Source: Streptomyces turgidiscabies Car8
GTDB lineage: Bacteria; Actinomycetota; Actinomycetes; Streptomycetales; Streptomycetaceae
DNA length: 64,000 nucleotides
Assembly (NCBI RefSeq): GCF_000331005.1
Contig: NZ_AEJB01000514.1
Coordinates: 1 to 64,000, forward strand
Reading direction: 5' to 3'
A model generated the notes under the pieces. It ran no database searches and was not told where the DNA came from. It saw nothing but the letters and a program-made list of their open reading frames with translations. The first letter of the stretch is position 1; every line of letters starts with the position of its first letter. This document shows positions 56,646 through 64,000 of this stretch, piece by piece. A program made the position numbers and the translations under genes.

Positions 56646-56693
56646 GAGGGCGAGTCTCCCATGATCCCTACGACCGGTGACCGCACCGTAGGG

Positions 56694-57344
56694 CTAGAGA
56701 CCGCTGACCCGGAGCGTGATGTTCAGCCGACCGGTCAGTCCCAACTCGGTTGGCGCCGTGCTCTGGTACACCCGTGGCACCCCGTGGTGGGCGAGCCGGG
56801 AGGCGCCACCGAAGACGAACAGGTCACCGCTGCGCAGCTCTACGTCGGTGTACGGCCGGGTCCGTGTCGCCGTGTTCCCGAAACGGAAGAGGCAGGTGTC
56901 GCCGAGGCTCAGGGACACCACGGGCGCGTCCGACTTCTCGTCGCTGTCGCGGTGCATGCCCATGCGGGCGTCGGCGTCGTAGAAGTTGATCAGCGCGATG
57001 TCGTAGTCGAGGTCACTGTCGAACCCCGCTGCCGCTGCCGCCTCCCTGCCCAGCGCGCCCAGCCACTCGGGGAACGGTTTCACGGGCGAGCCGTCGCCGT
57101 CGACGACCGTGTTCGCATAGCCGTACGGGTACCAGTGGCGGCCGAGGCACACCTGGCGGGCGGTCATCGTGCCGCCGCCGGGCGTCCGGACCGTGCGCAG
57201 GCCGGCGGGCGGACGCGCCCAGTCGCGGCAGGCGTCCAGCAGCTCGCGCTGACGCCCCGCGTCCAGCCAGTCCGGCACGTGCACCGCGCCCGGCGCGATC
57301 TCCGCACGGGCTCTGGGGAACAGCTCGGCATCCATGGTGTCCAT
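56694..57344 (-). CDS. alkB: AlkB-type 2-oxoglutarate/Fe(II) dioxygenase
   Basis: 216 residues. The iron ligands are HxD in MGMHRDSDEKS (about 133-135) and the distal His in RLAHHGVPRV (about 187). The 2-oxoglutarate-binding Arg region is GRLNITLRV at the C-terminus. FYDADARMGMHRDSDE and SLGDTCLFRFGN are diagnostic of AlkB, which removes alkyl groups from 1-methyladenine and 3-methylcytosine in DNA/RNA. ATG 57344 (MDTMDAELFPRA) is used; the upstream frame, open to 58523, is antisense to the methyltransferase gene. Confidence 0.92.
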   Translation of the reverse strand: MDTMDAELFPRARAEIAPGAVHVPDWLDAGRQRELLDACRDWARPPAGLRTVRTPGGGTMTARQVCLGRHWYPYGYANTVVDGDGSPVKPFPEWLGALGREAAAAAGFDSDLDYDIALINFYDADARMGMHRDSDEKSDAPVVSLSLGDTCLFRFGNTATRTRPYTDVELRSGDLFVFGGASRLAHHGVPRVYQSTAPTELGLTGRLNITLRVSGL

Positions 57345-57425
57345 CCTGCCCGAGGGGGCCCAAGGGGCGGAGGGGCCGAGGGGGCCGCCGGGCGTGAGCT
57401 GCGGCTCGGTTAGCCTGGGGCCACG

Positions 57426-58574
57426 ATGAACGACCGTATGGCGACTCCCTGGTCCGAGCTGACCCTGACCCGTTTCCCCGCCGACCCGCGTGAGCGGCTG
57501 CGCGCCTGGGACGCCTCGGACGAGTACCTCCTCGGGCACCTCGCGGAGTCCGGGACCGAGCTGTCCGGCGCGGTCGTGGTCGTCGGCGACCGCTGGGGCG
57601 CGCTCACCACGGCGCTCGCTCCGCACCGGCCGACGCAGATCTCCGACTCGTTCCTGGCCCAGGAGGCGACCCGGGCTAACCTGCGGCGGGCCGGCGCGGA
57701 CGAGGATTCCGTGCGGCTGCTCACCACCCAGGAGCCGCCGCCCGAGCGCATCGACGTGCTGCTCGTGCGGGTGCCGAAGAGCCTTGCCCTTCTTGAGGAC
57801 CAGCTGCTGCGGCTGGCGCCGGCCCTGCACGAGGGCTCGGTCGTCGTCGGTACCGGCATGGTCAAGGAGATCCACACCTCGACGCTTAAACTGTTCGAGC
57901 GGATCGTCGGACCGACCCGGACCTCCCTCGCGGAGAAGAAGGCCCGGCTGATCCACTCCGCCGTCGCTCCGTCCGCGGACCGGGGTGCCAGTCCCTGGCC
58001 GTACCGCTACGAGCTGCCCGACGGCATCGGCCCGGCGTCGGGACACCCGGTGGTCAACCACGCGGGCGTCTTCTGCGCCGAGCGTCTCGACATCGGCACC
58101 CGGTTCTTCCTCCGGCATCTGCCGGAGCCGTCGGGCGCCGCCCGGGTGGTGGACCTGGGCTGCGGGAACGGTGTGGTCGGTACGACGGTGGCATTGACCG
58201 CGCCGGAGGCCGAGCTGCTGTTCGTCGACGAGTCGTTCCAGGCGGTGGCCTCGGCGGAGGCGACATACCGGGCCAACGACCTGCCGGACGGGCGTGCCGA
58301 GTTCCGGGTCGGCGACGGACTGGCCGGGACCGCGGACGGGAGTGTCGACGTCGTGCTCACCAATCCGCCGTTCCACACCCACCAGGCGACGACGGACGCG
58401 ACGGCCTGGCGGATGTTCACGGGCGCGCGGCGGGCTCTGCGGCCGGGCGGCGAGCTGTATGTGATCGGCAACCGTCACCTCGGCTATCACCTCAAGCTGC
58501 GGAAGCTTTTCGGCAACAGCCAACTCGTCGCGAGCGACGCCAAGTTCGTCGTCCTGAAGGCCGTGAAGCAGTGA
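57426..58574 (+). CDS. RlmG/RsmC-type rRNA guanine-N2 methyltransferase
   Basis: 382 residues with the duplicated architecture of RsmC/RlmG: an inactive N-terminal Rossmann domain (VVVVGDRWGALTTALAP ... VLLVRVPKSLALLEDQLLRLAP) and a catalytic C-terminal domain. The latter has the SAM motif VVDLGCGNGVVGTTVAL (about 237), the VDES acidic turn and the base-flipping NPPFH motif in VDVVLTNPPFHTH. It methylates N2 of a guanine in 16S or 23S rRNA; which site cannot be told. Start ATG 57426 (57438 possible). Confidence 0.88.
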   Translation: MNDRMATPWSELTLTRFPADPRERLRAWDASDEYLLGHLAESGTELSGAVVVVGDRWGALTTALAPHRPTQISDSFLAQEATRANLRRAGADEDSVRLLTTQEPPPERIDVLLVRVPKSLALLEDQLLRLAPALHEGSVVVGTGMVKEIHTSTLKLFERIVGPTRTSLAEKKARLIHSAVAPSADRGASPWPYRYELPDGIGPASGHPVVNHAGVFCAERLDIGTRFFLRHLPEPSGAARVVDLGCGNGVVGTTVALTAPEAELLFVDESFQAVASAEATYRANDLPDGRAEFRVGDGLAGTADGSVDVVLTNPPFHTHQATTDATAWRMFTGARRALRPGGELYVIGNRHLGYHLKLRKLFGNSQLVASDAKFVVLKAVKQ

Positions 58575-58625
58575 GCACCGACGTAGCGGTGCAGTGGAGC
58601 GGCCATGTCGTGATGTTGTGCAGGG

Positions 58626-58662
58626 GTGATGTGGGTAGTGAATTCAGACCACTTCACATCAC
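58626..58662. terminator. Stem-loop between convergent methyltransferase and AraC genes
   Basis: Arms GTGATGTG (58626-58633) and CACATCAC (58655-58662), extended by inner AGTG/CACT, enclose AATTCAGAC. The hairpin straddles the AraC stop codon and could terminate both transcripts. Confidence 0.5.
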
Positions 58663-59442
58663 GGCAGTGGTCGTCTCTCCCCGCAATGCGCGGGGTGATG
58701 CGCCGAGTTCGCGTCGGCAGGCCTTGTTGAACGCCTGAAGGTCGGGGATGCCGACCAAGGCGGCCACGGCGGGGATGGACAGGGTCGAGGCGCGCAGCAG
58801 GTGGCGGGCGCGGTCGAGTCTGCGGCGGCGGATGTAGCCGACCACCGTGTCGCCGGTGGTGGCCTTGAACAGCCTGGTCAGGTGGTTGTGCGAGACTCCC
58901 GCCGCCTGGGCGACGGCGGGCACGGTGAGCGGGGCGGCGAGCCGGCCCTCGATGTGCGCGATGGCGGCGCCGACCGCCGGGTGCGGGCCGGGGCCGGGGC
59001 GTTCGGTGTCCGGGGTGAGGTGGGCGATACGCCACAACGCGGTCCAGATCTCGGCTCTCGTGTGCTCCGGTGCGCGCGGTACGGCGGCGATCGCCGCGAG
59101 CAACAGGCCGGTGAGAGTGGGGAGTTCGGGGCCAGCGTCCTGTACTACGGGCACAGTGCGCGACGGACCGACGGGTTGGAGGCGCAGGTGTGCGTAGAGG
59201 TGTTCGGAGCGGCCCTGGTAGCGGAAGCGGACCGTGCTGCCGGGCGGTACGAGGCTGACGCGGCCGGGGCGGATCACGTGCGCCGTGCCGTCGACGGTGA
59301 GCTCGGCCTCGTACTGGTAGAGGTGCAGCTGCCACAGCTCCGGCAGCCGGAAGACGTCGGTGCGGCTCGCCACGCCGTGCACGCCGACGCCCGCGTTCGC
59401 CACATGGGGTGGTTCGCCGAGGTGCAGCTCCGTTTCGCGCAT
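58654..59442 (-). CDS. AraC-family transcriptional regulator
   Basis: 262 residues. An N-terminal cupin-like effector domain (LPELWQLHLYQYEAELTVDGTAHVIRPGRVSLVPPGSTVRFRY) is followed by two C-terminal helix-turn-helix motifs (LTVPAVAQAAGVSHNHLTRLFKATTGDTVVGYIRRRRLDRARHLL and LSIPAVAALVGIPDLQAFNKACRRELGASPRALR). It lies 28 bp downstream of the aldolase gene in the same direction, so it is probably part of the SIS-aldolase-araC operon and may sense the sugar processed there. Confidence 0.9.
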   Translation of the reverse strand: MRETELHLGEPPHVANAGVGVHGVASRTDVFRLPELWQLHLYQYEAELTVDGTAHVIRPGRVSLVPPGSTVRFRYQGRSEHLYAHLRLQPVGPSRTVPVVQDAGPELPTLTGLLLAAIAAVPRAPEHTRAEIWTALWRIAHLTPDTERPGPGPHPAVGAAIAHIEGRLAAPLTVPAVAQAAGVSHNHLTRLFKATTGDTVVGYIRRRRLDRARHLLRASTLSIPAVAALVGIPDLQAFNKACRRELGASPRALRGETTTAVM

Positions 59443-59470
59443 GGTGAAAAACTACCAGCGACGGTGACTG

Positions 59471-60319
59471 TCAGCGGAGCACGCCGATGATCCGGGTCAC
59501 CGCCCGCGCCATCGCCTCACGTCCCACGCTCAGATACGTGCGCGAGTCGACCGCCTCGGGGTGGGCGGCGAGGAACTCCCTGATGGCGCCGGTCATCGCG
59601 ATGTTCAGGGCAGTGCCGATGTTGACCTTGGTGATGCCTGCCGCGACGGCGGCCACGAGTTGGTCGTCCGGCACACCGGACGAGCCGTGCAGGACGAGAG
59701 GGACGTCCAGAGCGGCGGACAGCCGCTTGAGGAGGTCCTGGTCGAGGGCTGCCGTCCGGGTCGTCATGGCGTGCGAGCTGCCGACGGCCACCGCCAGGGC
59801 GTCCACCCCCGACTCGGCGACAAAGGCCTGCGCCTCGGCGGGGTCCGTCCGGGCACCGGGTTCGTGCGCGTCCAGCGGGGCCCGGCCGTCCTTGCCGCCC
59901 ACCTGGCCCAACTCGGCCTCGATCCACATCCCTTGGGTGTGCGCCCAGTGGGCGGCGGCCCGGGTCGCGGCGAGGTTCTCGGCATAGGGGAGCCGGGCCG
60001 CGTCGTACATCACGGAGCTGAATCCGGCGCCGGACGCCTGGCGCAGCAGGCCGTCGCTCTGTACGTGGTCGAGGTGCAACGCGACGGGGACGGCGGCGCG
60101 TTCTGCGGCCGAGGCCGCGGCGCGGGCCAGCGGGAGGAGCCGTCCGTAGCGGAACCTGACCGCGTTCTCGCTGACTTGGAGGACGACGGGCGAACCCGCC
60201 TCCTCGGCACCGGCGATGACGGCCTCCACATGCTCCAGGGTGATGATGTTGAACGCGGCGACCGCCGTACGCGCGGCGGCGGCCCGGGTGATGAGCTCAC
60301 CGGTGGTGACGATCGGCAC
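59471..60319 (-). CDS. Class II aldolase, GatY/KbaY (tagatose- or fructose-bisphosphate) type
   Basis: About 282 residues. Zinc ligands and the catalytic acid appear in order: VALHLDHVQSDG (His and Asp, about 80), EAELGQVGGKDG, VDALAVAVGSSHAM (His), LVLHGSSGVPDDQL (His) and VNIGTALNIAM. It cleaves a ketose bisphosphate or ketose 1-phosphate. The neighbour SIS isomerase suggests galactosamine- or tagatose-type amino-sugar catabolism. The frame opens at GTG 60325, but AAGGGG would be only 4 bp away; GTG 60319 (PIVTTGELI) has better spacing. Confidence 0.88.
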   Translation of the reverse strand: MPIVTTGELITRAAAARTAVAAFNIITLEHVEAVIAGAEEAGSPVVLQVSENAVRFRYGRLLPLARAAASAAERAAVPVALHLDHVQSDGLLRQASGAGFSSVMYDAARLPYAENLAATRAAAHWAHTQGMWIEAELGQVGGKDGRAPLDAHEPGARTDPAEAQAFVAESGVDALAVAVGSSHAMTTRTAALDQDLLKRLSAALDVPLVLHGSSGVPDDQLVAAVAAGITKVNIGTALNIAMTGAIREFLAAHPEAVDSRTYLSVGREAMARAVTRIIGVLR

Positions 60320-60381
60320 GGCCACTTCCCCTTCGGTCGACTTCGGTCAACGAGTGCGCGGCGACTGGCTGCCGACGAGCC

Positions 60382-61275
60382 TCAGGGCTCGAGGATCACC
60401 GAGCGGGTGAGGTGACGCGGGCGGTCCGGGTCGAGACCCCGCGCCGCCGCCACCGCGACCGCGAGACGCTGGGCACGCACGAGCTCGGCAAGCGGGTCGA
60501 GAGCACCGGGCACCCACAACGCCCCTGTGGCCCGCACCTGTTCGGCAAGGCCTTCCGGTGCCTCACCGAACATCCAGGTCGCCGTGGACCGGGTGGTGAC
60601 GCTGATGGGACCGTGCCGGTACTCCATCGCCGGGTACGACTCGGTCCAGGACAGGGACGCCTCGCGCATCTTCAGTGCGGCCTCGTTGGCGAGCCCCACC
60701 GTCCAGCCCCTGCCGAGGAACGTGAACTGCGTGCACTCGACGAGCCCTTCGGGCAGCGGAGTCGCCAGCGCCCTACGGCAGTCGTCGACCACGGTCTTGT
60801 CGTGCAGTCCGAGGTGAGCGCGGAGAAGTGTGAGGGCTGTGGTGGCGAACCGTGTCTGCACGACGGACTGTTCGTCCGCGTGGTCGAGCACGACGAGGTC
60901 ATCTGCGGCTTCCCGCACGGGAGTTCGGGGGTCGGCAGTGATGGCGGTCGTCCGCGCGCCCTCGGGCGTGGTGCTCTTCAGGCGCCGGAGCAGTTCGAGC
61001 ACCTCGGTGGTGGTGCCGGAACGGGTGAGGGCGACGACGCGGTCGTACCGGCGGCCGTAGGGGAACTCGGAGGCGGCGAAGGCGTCCGTCTCACCCTGGC
61101 CCGCCCCTTCCCGCAGGGCCGCGACGGCCTGCGCCATGAAGTACGAGGTGCCGCAGCCGACGACCGCGACCCGCTCCCCCGCCCCCGGCAGCACGCCGGC
61201 GTGGCCGGCTGCCTCCGCGGCGGCGCGGGTCCAGCACTCGGGCTGACTTTTCAGCTCGTCCTCTACATGGGTCAT
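60382..61275 (-). CDS. SIS-domain sugar isomerase/deaminase (AgaS/GlmS-like)
   Basis: 297 residues with two SIS domains. The first has VAVVGCGTSYFMAQAVAAL and VVALTRSGTTTEVLELLRRLK (sugar-phosphate binding Ser/Thr), the second FTFLGRGWTVGLANEAALKMREASLSWTESYPAMEYRHGPIS, which holds the catalytic Glu/His region of GlmS-type isomerases. There is no glutaminase domain, so it is a deaminase/isomerase rather than a synthase. ATG 61275 has GGGGAAGG upstream. A promoter with a direct-repeat operator lies at 61310-61353. It is followed by the GatY-like gene. Confidence 0.88.
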   Translation of the reverse strand: MTHVEDELKSQPECWTRAAAEAAGHAGVLPGAGERVAVVGCGTSYFMAQAVAALREGAGQGETDAFAASEFPYGRRYDRVVALTRSGTTTEVLELLRRLKSTTPEGARTTAITADPRTPVREAADDLVVLDHADEQSVVQTRFATTALTLLRAHLGLHDKTVVDDCRRALATPLPEGLVECTQFTFLGRGWTVGLANEAALKMREASLSWTESYPAMEYRHGPISVTTRSTATWMFGEAPEGLAEQVRATGALWVPGALDPLAELVRAQRLAVAVAAARGLDPDRPRHLTRSVILEP

Positions 61276-61309
61276 GTCGTGCGCCTTCCCCGAGAGAACC
61301 TACGGAATG

Positions 61310-61353
61310 CTCGTTCCTGCAAGATACAGTCCATTTTCAAGCAGAATCAAGCA
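61310..61353 (-). promoter_or_regulatory. Promoter and direct-repeat operator of the SIS-aldolase-araC operon
   Basis: On the minus strand TGCTTGA occurs twice exactly 10 bp apart (plus-strand TCAAGCA at 61337-61343 and 61347-61353). Overlapping it is TTGATT, an 18-bp spacer and TATCTT, a reasonable -35/-10 pair. Direct repeats one helical turn apart are typical of DeoR-family operators, and a DeoR gene is at 50990. Confidence 0.5.
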
Positions 61354-61442
61354 CCCGGCGTTGAGGGGTGGACAGTCCTGCGCAGGGCGGCGCACGACGA
61401 GAAGGGGGCGCCCGAGGGCTACTCCCCTTCAACTTCACCGAT

Positions 61443-61898
61443 TCACAGGGAGTTTCTGCCGTCGTCGAGCCGCTCGACCCGGGCCACGTTCGCCCGGTCC
61501 TCGGTGTCCGTGCTCGCCTCGGCGGCGAACCAGGCGTCGAGGATCTCCTGGAGCAGCGGTTCCGACGTCAGGCGCAGGCTGAGCGCGAGCACGTTGGCGT
61601 CGTTCCAGCGGCGGGCGCCGTCAGCCGTGTAGGCGTCCGTACACAGGGCGGCACGGACGCCGGGCACCTTGTTCGCGGCGATCGACGCGCCCGTGCCGGT
61701 CCAGCAGCACACGACGGCCTGGTCGGCGGTCCCTGCGGCGACCTCTTGGGCCGCCGCCTCCGAGCAGGCGGCCCACTGCGGGTCGTCGCCGGGGCTCAGG
61801 GCCCCGTGGGTCACCACATCGTGGCCGCGGTCGCGCAACTGCTTGAGGAGGGCGCGGGCCACGGGTTCGTCCATGTCCGAGGAAACGGAGATCCGCAT
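61443..61898 (-). CDS. RpiB/LacAB-family sugar-phosphate isomerase
   Basis: 151 residues. The family pattern is clear: RISVSSDMDEPVARALLKQLRDRGHDVVTHG, QEVAAGTADQAVVCCWTGTGASIAANKVPGVRAALCTDAYTADGARRWNDANVLALSLRLT. The active-site Cys of RpiB/LacA lies in CCWTGTG and the anion-hole residues in GASIAANK. It isomerises a phosphorylated aldose/ketose such as ribose 5-phosphate or galactose 6-phosphate. It lies 168 bp upstream of the SIS gene, on the same strand, with the latter's promoter between. Confidence 0.88.
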   Translation of the reverse strand: MRISVSSDMDEPVARALLKQLRDRGHDVVTHGALSPGDDPQWAACSEAAAQEVAAGTADQAVVCCWTGTGASIAANKVPGVRAALCTDAYTADGARRWNDANVLALSLRLTSEPLLQEILDAWFAAEASTDTEDRANVARVERLDDGRNSL

Positions 61899-61960
61899 GG
61901 CCCGAGACTACCCAGCCGTGGAAAAGACGCACGTCACGTCGCGAGCAGCCCTGTCGGCGG

Positions 61961-64000
61961 TCAGCCTCCGCTCTCCGGGGAGCAGCAGCCCTCCCGTCGC
62001 ATCTGGCGACTGACCTCCAGCCAGTCCTCCTCCGAGGCCGACGACGGTGGGGCGTGGCGCCGGGCGGTGGTCGGCTCGAAGGCGTCGACCAGGTCCGCCT
62101 GCTCGAAGGGGATGCCGCCGCGCAGGACCCCCACAGTGCGGATCAGGCTGGCGAAGTCGGTGAACGGGTCGCCGTCCACGATCGTCAGATCGGCGAGTTT
62201 GCCCTCCTCCAGCGTTCCCAGGTCGGCGTCAGCGCCGAAGACCCGCGCGGGCAGCAGGGTGGCGGTGCGCAGGGCCTCCGCCGGTGACAGGCCGGCGCGG
62301 TGCAGCGCGCGCAGGGACAGGTGCAGGTGCAGGCCCACCGGGACGAGCGGCTGGTCCGTGCCGAGCGCCACCAGGCCGCCCGCCGTGAGGATCCGTCGGT
62401 AGACGTCCAACTCCCTGTCCAGCGTGGTCAGTTGTGCCTCGGTGGGCGGCGCCGCCGCCTGTTGCCTGACGAGCGCCGTGTCCCACGGCGGCATGAGCGT
62501 GGTCACGCGTGGGTCGTCCGCGAGAGCGGGGTCGGCGCCGAGCAGGGGAAACGCGGTGAACGGGGTGGCGATCAGGTGGAAGTCGGTACGGGTGTAGATC
62601 TCCTCCACGTCCTGGTAGGCGCGCCCGGTGGCCGTGGTCGCATGGCCGAACTCCAGTCGCTGGGTGGCCTGCAGATGGGTCGTCAGATCCTGGCCCAGTT
62701 GTACGCCGGGGCTGCACAGATGGCTTCCGCTGCGTACTCCGAGCCGGTCGTGGGCGAAGTCGGCGGCCTCCTTCATCACCCAGCCGGGGGCCCGTACGTA
62801 CGTCTTCACGAAGTCCCAGTCCAGCGCCCGCGCGCGGGCCAGTGAACGGCGTAGGCCCTCGGGGGTGCGGTGGGCGCGGGCCATGCTGTACGCGACGCGA
62901 TCTCCGTCGAGCAGTTCGCCGGTGGACAGCAGCCGGGGTCCGGCGAGGGCGCCCGCGGCGACCGCCTCCCGGATGCGAGCCTGCTCGTAGGCGAAGCCGC
63001 CGAGGGAGACGGCCGTCGTGATGCCGTAGGCGACCTGCAGCGCGGTCTGGCGGCCGCCGTAGGTGGACTGCCAGGGGTGGGTGTGCGCGTCCCACAGGCC
63101 GGGGATCACCGTCCGCTCGCTCGCGTCGATCCGGCGCGTGGCCGGGCGGCCGGCCCGGTGCGGGGCGACCTGCGCGATACGCCCGTCGCGGACGACGACG
63201 TCGATGTCCTCGCGGACGTCCGGCCCGGTGCCGTCCCAGAAGCGGCCCGCGTGCACGACCGTGTCGGCCGGCCGGGGCTTGCGGTAGTCCAGCGGGACGC
63301 GGACGGTACGGGTGCTGCCGTCGGCGATGTCGATCAGGCGCAGGGTGCCCGCGGAGAGGTAGAGGAGGGTGCGCGCATCGGCGGACCAGGACGGATGGTC
63401 GGCCGGCTCGGTGGTGAGCCTGCGGGGTCTCCCGTGCGGGGTGCCGTCTGCGCGGACCGGGAGCAGCCACAGCGCCGACTCGGCCACGACCGCCATCCAC
63501 CGCCCGTCGGGGGACCAGACGGGGCCGGAGTCGTAACGGTCGGCGATCGAGGTGTGCGGGGCCACGGCGTGCAGGGCGGCGGTGCCGGTGGTGGTGTCGA
63601 CGATTCGGATGAGGTTGTAGCCCTCGCGGAAGCGCTGGTTGACCCGGTTCCGGTCGCACAGGGCGACGTACCGGCCGTCCGGCGACCAGCTGGGACGGCC
63701 GGGCAGGCCACCCGCTCCGAGTGCGGCGGCCAGGACCCGCTCGGGGCCGTCGGGCAGGTCGCGCACCACGAGGTTGCCCGACATGTCCAGGCAGGCCAGC
63801 CGTGTCCCGTCGGGCGAGAGGGCGGGAAAGACCCGGCCGCCCCCGGCGAGCACGGTCTCCGCGCCGGAGTCGAGGTCGCGGCGCCGCACGGTGAACAGAC
63901 CGTCGCGGTCGTCGGCGTACACGAGTCCCGTGCCGTCGGGTGTCCAGGTCGGCGCCAACACATAGCGGGTGGTGGGGACTTGGAGCACTCTGCGGGGTGG
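61961..64000 (-). CDS. Amidohydrolase with N-terminal WD40/TolB-like beta-propeller, 5' end outside window
   Basis: The frame is open to the window edge, so the start lies beyond 64000; 679 residues are visible. The N-terminal half has repeated beta-propeller blades (LAPTWTPDGTGLVYADDRDG, SPDGTRLACLDMSGNLVVRDL, WSPDGRYVALCDRN, WSPDGRWMAVV, WSADARTLLYLSAG). The C-terminal half is a metal-dependent amidohydrolase: IPGLWDAHTHPWQ (metal HxH), a lysine region in FVKTYVRAPG, SGSHLCSPG and GTDQPLVPVG with the catalytic Asp. The end LGTLEEGKLADLTIVDGDPF is standard for the superfamily. Such fusions resemble imidazolonepropionase/prolidase-like peptidases; the substrate is unknown. Confidence 0.88.
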   Translation of the reverse strand, partial: PPRRVLQVPTTRYVLAPTWTPDGTGLVYADDRDGLFTVRRRDLDSGAETVLAGGGRVFPALSPDGTRLACLDMSGNLVVRDLPDGPERVLAAALGAGGLPGRPSWSPDGRYVALCDRNRVNQRFREGYNLIRIVDTTTGTAALHAVAPHTSIADRYDSGPVWSPDGRWMAVVAESALWLLPVRADGTPHGRPRRLTTEPADHPSWSADARTLLYLSAGTLRLIDIADGSTRTVRVPLDYRKPRPADTVVHAGRFWDGTGPDVREDIDVVVRDGRIAQVAPHRAGRPATRRIDASERTVIPGLWDAHTHPWQSTYGGRQTALQVAYGITTAVSLGGFAYEQARIREAVAAGALAGPRLLSTGELLDGDRVAYSMARAHRTPEGLRRSLARARALDWDFVKTYVRAPGWVMKEAADFAHDRLGVRSGSHLCSPGVQLGQDLTTHLQATQRLEFGHATTATGRAYQDVEEIYTRTDFHLIATPFTAFPLLGADPALADDPRVTTLMPPWDTALVRQQAAAPPTEAQLTTLDRELDVYRRILTAGGLVALGTDQPLVPVGLHLHLSLRALHRAGLSPAEALRTATLLPARVFGADADLGTLEEGKLADLTIVDGDPFTDFASLIRTVGVLRGGIPFEQADLVDAFEPTTARRHAPPSSASEEDWLEVSRQMRREGCCSPESGG

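Noticed and set aside
1..64000. tRNA, rRNA, insertion sequences, integrases or attachment sites
   Set aside because: None could be recognised by eye on either strand; apart from the repeats, no signature of mobile DNA was found.

Overview
The window reads as a chromosomal segment of a Streptomyces species. It is very GC-rich with strong GC bias at codon third positions. Many GTG starts and ATGA/GTGA gene overlaps are present. Families typical of the genus occur (HATPase-type regulatory protein, MptB mannosyltransferase, TerD/TerA protein, SHOCT/ABC/FtsX set), and the intergenic motif AGTTCCCCGCGCCCC that is scattered through Streptomyces genomes recurs. I saw no rRNA, tRNA, CRISPR array, transposase or prophage genes. 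Most of the window looks like ordinary accessory metabolism and regulation.

Layout. 1-7.2 kb: end of a membrane protein, an 8-oxoguanine deaminase-like amidohydrolase divergent from a CE7 acetylxylan esterase (LacI-type palindrome between them), a serine hydrolase, a chloroperoxidase-type hydrolase, two SAM methyltransferases and a SnoaL-like protein. 7.2-12.6 kb: a short Rho protein behind a C-rich leader, a D,D-carboxypeptidase, and two coupled GT-C mannosyltransferase-type genes. 12.7-18.7 kb: Gln/Asn/Asp catabolism, with a frameshifted glutaminase, aspartase, R. etli-type asparaginase, asparagine permease and FadR-type regulator, the last three coupled by GTGA overlaps. 18.7-21.5 kb: UppP and a crcB-DUF190-crcB fluoride-export operon. 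21.6-29.7 kb: a complete beta-1,4-galactan utilisation locus (GH53 galactanase and GH42 beta-galactosidase, divergent from a lipoprotein-permease-permease-LacI operon) with a recognisable promoter and operator. 29.8-31.1 kb: MarR regulator, a striking 68-69 bp tandem repeat array, and an SseB-like protein. 31.3-35.8 kb: a secreted CBM25-CBM25-FN3-GH13 amylase with a MalR-type operator, and a cytoplasmic GH29 fucosidase with a textbook terminator. 35.9-45.7 kb: Nudix, Lnt, O-antigen-ligase-like membrane protein, racemase, HpnB-like glycosyltransferase, TerD-TerA protein, MOSC protein and small conserved proteins. 45.8-50.6 kb: a beta-helix/CbxX AAA+ fusion convergent with a large polytopic membrane alpha/beta hydrolase. 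50.6-53.7 kb: a possible small ORF coupled to a DeoR regulator, and a Cds1-like cysteine desulfhydrase. 53.9-58.6 kb: HATPase protein, a collapsed ABC/FtsX pseudogene behind its SHOCT partner, a ROK regulator, AlkB and an RlmG/RsmC-type methyltransferase. 58.6-64 kb: AraC regulator, GatY-like aldolase, SIS sugar isomerase, RpiB-like isomerase and a 5'-incomplete beta-propeller amidohydrolase.

The most noteworthy items are the seven-copy tandem array, the deletion-fused ABC/FtsX relic, the glsA frameshift, the beta-helix-AAA+ protein, the short Rho with its structured leader, and several well-formed operators. Functional assignments rest on motifs read by eye; no database search was run.
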